A DNA stretch of 29,557 nt. Origin: an uncultured Eubacterium sp. GTDB lineage: Bacteria; Bacillota; Clostridia; Lachnospirales; Lachnospiraceae. The stretch lies in NCBI GenBank assembly GCA_900550135.1, contig URQO01000020.1, forward strand, positions 1 to 29,557, read 5' to 3'. Each line of letters opens with the position of its first letter. Positions within the stretch are counted from its first letter, which is position 1. Of the stretch, positions 8,542-13,433 are shown piece by piece. The translations under genes were made by a program, and so were the position numbers. A model generated the notes under the pieces. The model saw only the letters and a program-made list of their open reading frames with translations, was not told the origin of the DNA and did not search any database.

Positions 8542-8582
8542 CTAACTAACCTCTCTCTTTCCGTTTACTAAGCCTACATATT

Positions 8583-8611
8583 ATTATATCACATAATAAA
8601 AAAATAATCAA
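8583..8611 (-). promoter_or_regulatory. Consensus promoter of the 47-codon gene
   Basis: TTGATT (8611-8606), a 17-base spacer, and a perfect TATAAT (8588-8583) on the minus strand, about 40 bases before ATG 8541. Confidence 0.85.
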
Positions 8612-8637
8612 CTATCTTTTATTTTCAACTGTAAATC

Positions 8638-9186
8638 TTACTTTTTCTTTACTTTAATTGGTTTTGTCTTTGACCATGTGCCATAAACTTTCTTTTTATT
8701 TTTAGTTACAACATATGCTCGAACCTTTACATAGTATTTTTTATTTGCTTTTAACTTTGTTAAAGTAAATTTATTTCTCTTAAATGTTTTTGTTTTATAC
8801 TTTTTAAGTTTTTTGCTTGTACCATATCTTACCTGATATTTAACATTTTTTAACTTTGTAACTTGCTTTACTTTAACAGTTGCCTTTTTAGCTTTTTTTG
8901 ATTTTTTTGTTGCCAAGACAACTGATGTCTTTAAAGCTTTCTTTACTGTGGATACTGTGATTTTGTCTGTATTGTTGTTCTTGTTGTTATTATTTTGGTC
9001 ATCTATATCTAAGTTTCCAGGATCTTTAGTATCCTTCTTAAACAAGTCAGCCCATGGATTTTCGGTTATATCACCATCAAAATCATAGCCTGTCTGTGTT
9101 GCTCCATATGTAGTTGTTCCTGTACCAATAACTAATGTTGCCACTGTTAAATATATCATTGTCTTTTTTAATATTTTATTCATCAT
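8638..9186 (-). CDS. Small secreted basic protein, NPWADLF motif plus lysine-rich FN3-like tail
   Basis: 182 residues starting MMNKILKKTM; AAGAGG precedes the first ATG by about 10 bases. Order: signal peptide (1-29, cleavage after TYGA likely); motif YDFDGDITENPWADLF (34-49), virtually at the mature N-terminus; a short Asp/Asn-rich linker (to about 73); then a lysine-rich FN3-like domain to the end, with YQVRYGTSKKLKKYKTKTF and YYVKVRAYVVTKNKKK. The product should have a very high isoelectric point. It lies 70 bases after the 268-residue paralogue and is probably in the same transcript. No enzyme motif or covalent anchor is visible. I infer that the basic domain binds anionic wall polymers or glycan and displays the N-terminal motif. 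Not recognised as a named family. Confidence 0.85.
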   Translation of the reverse strand: MMNKILKKTMIYLTVATLVIGTGTTTYGATQTGYDFDGDITENPWADLFKKDTKDPGNLDIDDQNNNNKNNNTDKITVSTVKKALKTSVVLATKKSKKAKKATVKVKQVTKLKNVKYQVRYGTSKKLKKYKTKTFKRNKFTLTKLKANKKYYVKVRAYVVTKNKKKVYGTWSKTKPIKVKKK

Positions 9187-9205
9187 AATAGCATACCTCT
9201 TATTC

Positions 9206-9226
9206 TACTATCTTTTTCAGATAGTA
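9206..9226. other. Small perfect hairpin between two paralogues
   Basis: TACTATCT (9206-9213), five bases, AGATAGTA (9219-9226). It lies in the 70-base gap between the genes at 9257-10063 and 8638-9186. No T run follows on the minus strand, so it could be an operator or an mRNA-processing or stability element rather than a terminator. Confidence 0.45.
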
Positions 9227-9256
9227 TCACTTTTCTTTTTTATATCTGTATATTTA

Positions 9257-10063
9257 TTATTTTAACTTCTTTAATTTAACCTTTTTAGGCTTTGACCATT
9301 TTTTTGCACCAACTGCTCTTACTCGTACATAAAGTTTTTTCTTGTTCTTTAATGCTTTATTTGTAATTCCTACAGTTGTTTTCTTTACAGTTTTTCTTAC
9401 AATTACTTTTTTAAACTTCTTTGTTGTAGAAAACTGTACGGTGTACTTTCTTGCACCTTTTACTCTATTAAATGTTATTTTTACTTTCTTAGATTTTAAT
9501 TTGTCCTTTGTTGCCTTTTTAACCTTTGTTACTTTAAGTGATTTTTTAACATTTCCCTTTGTAGTTTTGTTTTGATTCTTGGTTGTATCAGGCTGTTTTG
9601 TTTCAATTATACAAGATGTACTAACCTCTGCTGCAGTGGTACTCTGTGTTGCCGTAGCTTCTGATGTTGTTTCAGTAGTTGTACCCTGACCTGTTGTTGT
9701 AACTACAGGTGTTGTCTCTTTAGTTGTACCCTGACCTGTTGTTGTAACTGCAGGTGTTGTCTCTGTTGTTGCACTCTGCTCTGTTGTTGTTACCACAGGT
9801 GTTTTCTCTGTTGTTGCACTCTGATCTGTTGTTGTTACTACAGGTGTTTTCTCTGTTGTTGTAACCTGCTCTGTTGTTGTTACTGCAGGTGTTGTTTCCT
9901 TAGTTGTCTGTTCAGTTGTAAACAAATCTGCCCATGGGTTTTTATTTGTGTCGCCGTCAAAATCATAATTATTATTTGTTCCAGCCATAGTCATTGTGCC
10001 CATTCCAAGTATCATAGCTGTTGCTATTAAATATGCAAATGCTTTTTTTGTTATCTGTTTCAT
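9257..10063 (-). CDS. Secreted Thr-rich basic protein with NPWADLF motif
   Basis: 268 residues starting MKQITKKAFA, with AAAGG upstream. Order: signal peptide (1-27, cleavage near TMA-GT); NYDFDGDTNKNPWADLF (32-48) just behind it; five 15-residue repeats of the type TPVVTTTGQGTTKET (58-132); a Ser/Thr-rich stretch; and a lysine-rich FN3-like domain (about 175-268) with FNRVKGARKYTVQFSTTKKF and LYVRVRAVGAKKWSKPKKVK. The last domain is close to that of the 528-residue protein upstream (LYVRVRAVGAKKWAVKQVK), which points to recent domain copying. Probably a wall-associated stalk that presents the N-terminal motif away from the surface, by analogy with other Thr-rich linkers. No catalytic motif. 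A consensus-like promoter precedes it, and the 182-residue paralogue follows. Confidence 0.86.
   Translation of the reverse strand: MKQITKKAFAYLIATAMILGMGTMTMAGTNNNYDFDGDTNKNPWADLFTTEQTTKETTPAVTTTEQVTTTEKTPVVTTTDQSATTEKTPVVTTTEQSATTETTPAVTTTGQGTTKETTPVVTTTGQGTTTETTSEATATQSTTAAEVSTSCIIETKQPDTTKNQNKTTKGNVKKSLKVTKVKKATKDKLKSKKVKITFNRVKGARKYTVQFSTTKKFKKVIVRKTVKKTTVGITNKALKNKKKLYVRVRAVGAKKWSKPKKVKLKKLK
9668..9892 (-). repeat. 45-base tandem repeat, five copies
   Basis: Five in-frame copies of a 45-base unit encode 15-residue Thr-rich repeats (consensus TPxVTTTxQxxTTxET). Copies differ at a few codons, showing both duplication and drift. Candidate length-variable locus. Confidence 0.85.
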
Positions 10064-10113
10064 AATTTTACCTTTATTCTTTTTTTATTTTGCCGTCTTA
10101 TTCCCTACTCTGC

Positions 10114-10142
10114 ATTTTAACATCTAAGCAATAATTAAACAA
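10114..10142 (-). promoter_or_regulatory. Promoter of the 9257-10063 gene
   Basis: TTGTTT (10142-10137), 17 bases, TAAAAT (10119-10114) on the minus strand, about 50 bases before ATG 10063. Confidence 0.65.
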
Positions 10143-10170
10143 TCCCCTTTTTACACTTTTTTTATTACAA

Positions 10171-10308
10171 CCCCTCAATTTTCGAAATCATCTGTGCTTG
10201 CACAGAAATGATTTTGAAAATTAGAGGGGCGCCCACAAATGAGCATAAAAGACTGACGAAGTCAGGCGATATGCGAATTTGTGGTTGGATTGCGAGAGTG
10301 CAAAGCAC
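10171..10308. repeat. Cluster of three inverted repeats, GC-richer than surroundings
   Basis: CCCCTCAATTTTC (10171-10183) pairs imperfectly with GAAAATTAGAGGGG (10216-10229), with CTGTGC/GCACAG inside. CCACAAAT (10233-10240) pairs with ATTTGTGG (10277-10284), enclosing GCAT/ATGC and CTGAC-GAA-GTCAG. GTGC-AAA-GCAC follows at 10298-10308. The block lies between the terminator of the 528-residue gene and the promoter of the next gene. It may be a REP/MITE-like element or a small structured RNA. No gene is supported here. Confidence 0.6.
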
Positions 10309-10319
10309 GGAGCACATAC

Positions 10320-10353
10320 AAAAAAAGGTAGCTATGCCTATTGCATAACTACC
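10320..10353 (-). terminator. Intrinsic terminator of the 528-residue gene
   Basis: On the minus strand GGTAGTTATGC (10353-10343) pairs with GCATAGCTACC (10337-10327), followed by seven T. It begins 18 bases after the stop codon. Confidence 0.9.
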
Positions 10354-10370
10354 CTCCATAAAATGTTTAA

Positions 10371-11957
10371 TTATTTTTTAATTTTAACCTGTTTTACAGC
10401 CCACTTCTTAGCGCCAACTGCTCTTACTCTTACATAAAGTTTTTTCTTATTCTTTAATGCCTTTCCTGTAATTGTAACAGATACTTCCTTAACTGTCTTT
10501 CTTACAAGTGCTTTCTTGAATTTCTTTGATGTAGATACTTCTACTTTGTATTTTTTAGCATTCTTAACTCTCTTGAATGTAAGTTTAATCTTCTTTGCTT
10601 TTACGCTCTTTCTTGTTGCCTTTGTAATCTTTGTTTTCTTAAGAACTATCTTTGCAGGTTTCTTAGTTGTTGTAGGTGCCTGAGTTGTTACAGGTGCCTG
10701 AGTTGTTACAGGTGCTTTTGTTGTTGTCTCAGCAGCCTCTGTTGTTGTTTCAGGAGCCTCTGTTGTTGTTTCAGGAGCCTCTGTTGTAGCATCAGGATTG
10801 TTAACTTTTGCTACTGCTGTATTATTTGTAACTTCCATTTCATTACCATCATTGTCAAATGCTTTTACAGTGTAAGTATAATCTGTATCATATGCTGGAA
10901 GTATAACATCTACCCAATCTGCATTGATATTATTCTTCACTTCTGTTCCTTCTGCATCATAAAGTGCGTATGTAGCTGCGCCTGTAACCTTTTTCCATTT
11001 GAGGAATACTTTTAAGTCCTCATTTCTTTCCTGGAATAAGTTCATATCAGTGTTTGAATACTTATCAAAATGAATTGGATCTGTTGTTCCTCTGGCAGCC
11101 ACCTTTCCGTCAGCGTCTTTGTATACAACTCTTACCACATAGTCGCCACCGTTGTTTACGTTAATAGATCCATCCTTTGTAGTTACAACATTATCAATGC
11201 CTTTTCTGCCTTTTATACTACCCCATACCCAGTTTGCGGTACCATTCTTTGCCCAATGGTTTTCATCTTCAACAACTTCATCTGTTGTTCCAAGATAGAA
11301 TTCCTGAGTATATTCATCCATTCCTTCAGGATGATTCCAGTTAAGTGTAATACCATTGTTTGCATCCTTTGTTGCTCCAAGGATTTCTACAGGTACCACT
11401 GTATCAGCATCTGCTGCAGTTGTAATAGGTGCTTCTGTTGTTGTTTCAACTTCTGCAGGAACATCGAATGTCTTTGAGGCTGTATTAACAGGATTCTGAT
11501 CTGCCTTTGTATCTTCTACAGTTGCATATGCAACAATATATACCGTATGGGTTCCTTCTGCAAGGTATGATCCTGTCTTACCATTTGCTTTAAAGTCTGC
11601 TGCTGTTGTAAATACCTTGTCAAAGGTGAAATTATTATTAAATGTAGCATTTTCACCAAGATATTGGAAATTATCTTTCCAGTTCCATTCTAATGAATAG
11701 TTAATTGCTGAGTGATCCGAATCTATCTGATCAAGATAGATACAATAGTGATATGGATCAGTTGCCTTGTCTCCGCTGGCTGAATTAAAATCTACATCAA
11801 ATACTTTAACGCCGTCAATTAAATTCCATCTGATGTCAGTGATTTCAAATTCACCTTCTGCTTTAGTTGTCACATCGCTAATAACCATAGATGTAAGAAC
11901 CATAGCCAAGCTTAATGTAACCGCTAAAAACTTCTTAATTGTTTTGTTGAGTTTCAT
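10371..11957 (-). CDS. Secreted multi-FN3-like protein with lysine-rich C-terminal domain
   Basis: 528 residues starting MKLNKTIKKF; AAAGGAGGG stands 8 bases upstream. Order: signal peptide (1-33); a Trp/aromatic-rich beta domain (about 36-168, with IRWNLIDGVKVFDVDF and YSLEWNWKDNFQYLG); an FN3-like domain (about 188-300, LNWNHPEGMDEYTQEFYLG); another FN3-like domain (about 303-392, VFLKWKKVTGAATYALYD); a Thr-Glu-Ala-Pro linker (393-436); and a lysine-rich FN3-like domain (437-528). No catalytic motif, LPXTG or dockerin. The aromatic-rich sandwiches may bind polysaccharide and the basic tail may hold the protein to the wall, which I infer. It is an isolated unit with its own strong promoter and terminator, placed between the glucan operon and the small secreted proteins. 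Confidence 0.88.
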   Translation of the reverse strand: MKLNKTIKKFLAVTLSLAMVLTSMVISDVTTKAEGEFEITDIRWNLIDGVKVFDVDFNSASGDKATDPYHYCIYLDQIDSDHSAINYSLEWNWKDNFQYLGENATFNNNFTFDKVFTTAADFKANGKTGSYLAEGTHTVYIVAYATVEDTKADQNPVNTASKTFDVPAEVETTTEAPITTAADADTVVPVEILGATKDANNGITLNWNHPEGMDEYTQEFYLGTTDEVVEDENHWAKNGTANWVWGSIKGRKGIDNVVTTKDGSINVNNGGDYVVRVVYKDADGKVAARGTTDPIHFDKYSNTDMNLFQERNEDLKVFLKWKKVTGAATYALYDAEGTEVKNNINADWVDVILPAYDTDYTYTVKAFDNDGNEMEVTNNTAVAKVNNPDATTEAPETTTEAPETTTEAAETTTKAPVTTQAPVTTQAPTTTKKPAKIVLKKTKITKATRKSVKAKKIKLTFKRVKNAKKYKVEVSTSKKFKKALVRKTVKEVSVTITGKALKNKKKLYVRVRAVGAKKWAVKQVKIKK

Positions 11958-12021
11958 TTAAAATACCCTCCTTTAATGTTTTAATACTCATTTAGCTTTT
12001 GTCTAAACTAAAGATGCCCTT

Positions 12022-12050
12022 ATTATACCATCAGTTTTTGTGCAATTCAA
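12022..12050 (-). promoter_or_regulatory. Consensus promoter of the 528-residue gene
   Basis: TTGAAT (12050-12045), a 17-base spacer and TATAAT (12027-12022) on the minus strand, giving a leader of about 60 bases before ATG 11957. The stretch from here to the terminator at 12147 is AT-rich with nothing else recognised. Confidence 0.85.
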
Positions 12051-12146
12051 CAACAATTCAGGTTAAAAATCTTTTTATTTTGTATATTTTTAACAATAAT
12101 TTTACGTCTTTTGATGTTTTTTTCTTTATTTTCAGTACCTTTACAC

Positions 12147-12225
12147 AAAAAAATTGAACTGTTTTTATCTTATTAATCACTGGTTTTTTCAGCAATTCAT
12201 CATTTTTATAAAAACAGTTCAATTT
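12147..12225 (-). terminator. Long-looped terminator ending the glucan operon
   Basis: AAATTGAACTGTTTTTAT (12151-12168) is the perfect 18-bp complement of ATAAAAACAGTTCAATTT (12208-12225). The loop is 39 bases. On the minus strand seven T follow the stem (12153-12147). It sits 20 bases after the GH17 stop codon. Confidence 0.85.
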
Positions 12226-12244
12226 CTAATTTATTGTATTATTC

Positions 12245-13147
12245 TTACTGAAGCATAAACTTTGGTGTTCTGTCTACTTTATACATTCCCCAGTTCTTTT
12301 CTGCTTCATTTGCACCTTTGCCGCCTTTCCAAGGCTCATCAAAAGCTTCAAACATATATGCAATTATTTTTTCTCTGTCAGCCCATTCCCAAAATTCATC
12401 ATAATATTTCTTCTGGTTTTCTTCATTTGCCTGGCCTTCCTTCATCTGTGAAAAATCAGCGCAATCTGTAGCCCAGCCTACTTCTGAAAATAACACAAAT
12501 TTGTCAGGATACATTTCCTTGATTTTATTGTACCAGGTTTTATTTACTTCCAAAGCTTCCTCGACAGTATTTCCATACCACAGTGGATATGAATGAACGC
12601 TGATAATATCAAGATGTTTTGCAAGTTCATCCAAGCTTTCCCATTCAAAAGCGCCTTCGTTAAATGTAACCGGCTTTCCAGTACCTTCTCTTAATCTCTC
12701 AGCAAATTCTATAAGTCTCTCAACAGTAACATTATTGGCACCCCAGTTTGGAGTATTTTCATTTCCTACTGATACTGCATTGATTACATCAGGATATTTA
12801 TTGGCAATTTTAATTAAATTGTCTATATTTTTATCATTATGTGCAGCTCTTTCCTTTAATTCTTCCTCTGAAAATTTTTTCTGCATCCAAGGGCATCCCG
12901 GATTATTTACTTCTGAAATAAGTCCCGGTCCAAGCATTAATTTAATGTTCACTCCCAAGTCTTTAATAACCTGACATGTCATTTCTGCATAACTAATTGG
13001 GTCATACATTCTTATGTATTTAAATCCATTTTCATCAATAATCTTTATATCTTCTACTATTTGTTCGTATGTAGGATATGTGCATGTAAGTGGACTTTGT
13101 CCCTCTCTATATCCTGAGTAACATACGGCTCTGCCCCATTCAAACAT
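12245..13147 (-). CDS. Cytoplasmic GH17 family glucanase/transglycosylase
   Basis: 300 residues starting MFEWGRAVCY; GGAG stands about 8 bases upstream of ATG 13147. The sequence is a single (beta/alpha)8-type domain. The pair AVSVGNENTPNW (E130, acid/base position) and VLFSEVGWATD (E222, nucleophile position, the family's E-x-G-W signature) fits GH17, which acts on beta-1,3-glucans by retaining hydrolysis or transglycosylation. There is no signal peptide, so it should act inside the cell on imported oligosaccharides, probably trimming or rearranging what the phosphorylases leave. It is the last gene before the long terminator. A long inverted repeat lies between it and the GH94 gene and may lower or time its expression. 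Family call good; exact reaction unknown. Confidence 0.88.
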   Translation of the reverse strand: MFEWGRAVCYSGYREGQSPLTCTYPTYEQIVEDIKIIDENGFKYIRMYDPISYAEMTCQVIKDLGVNIKLMLGPGLISEVNNPGCPWMQKKFSEEELKERAAHNDKNIDNLIKIANKYPDVINAVSVGNENTPNWGANNVTVERLIEFAERLREGTGKPVTFNEGAFEWESLDELAKHLDIISVHSYPLWYGNTVEEALEVNKTWYNKIKEMYPDKFVLFSEVGWATDCADFSQMKEGQANEENQKKYYDEFWEWADREKIIAYMFEAFDEPWKGGKGANEAEKNWGMYKVDRTPKFMLQ

Positions 13148-13179
13148 TAATTTTCTCCTTTTGTATAATCATTTTTCCT

Positions 13180-13256
13180 ATATTAATCTTAGTTCAATTT
13201 ATATTATATCAATCTTAGGTTTATTTATATTTCCTACAGTATACCAATTTTAGGTT
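13180..13256. repeat. Three degenerate direct repeats upstream of GH17
   Basis: On the + strand, TATATTAATCTTAGTTCA (13180-13197), TATATCAATCTTAGGTT (13205-13221) and TATACCAATTTTAGGTT (13240-13256) share TATA-yy-AATyTTAGGTT. The third copy is also part of the left arm of the inverted repeat and resembles the reverse complement of the GH94 gene end. They could be protein-binding sites for GH17 control or duplication debris. Confidence 0.55.
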
Positions 13257-13433
13257 AATTCACATATCCGGCTGTGAAAAACAGTATTACTAGAAAGTGC
13301 TGCGAAGCCGTCGATTCACAAAGGCAGCGTAGTCGGCTTTGTAGAACCGCTACGAGCCAAGGGCAGCGGGAGCGTGCTTTCGATAATATGTTTTTCACAA
13401 CCGGAGGTATTGAATTAATTAGCCTAAAATTGC
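13244..13433. repeat. Long inverted repeat spanning the GH94 stop codon
   Basis: The core arms TCCGGCTGTGAAAAACA (13267-13283) and TGTTTTTCACAACCGGA (13389-13405) match at 16 of 17 positions. Outside the core, CCAATTTTAGGTTAATT (13244-13260) matches the reverse complement of the GH94 end (GCAATTTTAGGCTAATT, 13433-13417), so the arms reach into the coding sequence. The about 105 bases inside are GC-richer than the region (for example GAAGCCGTCGATTC and AGGGCAGCGGGAGC) and can form further hairpins. It resembles a MITE/REP-like element or a large 3' mRNA structure. No ORF inside. Confidence 0.7.

Noticed and set aside
8398..9186. Dockerin or EF-hand reading of the DGDxxxNPWADLF motif
   Set aside because: Dockerins have two DxNxDG-type loops with following helices; only one short acidic segment is present here, and spacing does not fit a canonical EF hand.
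10165..10359. Minus-strand 64-codon open frame
   Set aside because: It is made of the terminator and the three-hairpin block; no RBS, and the predicted peptide reflects the palindromes.
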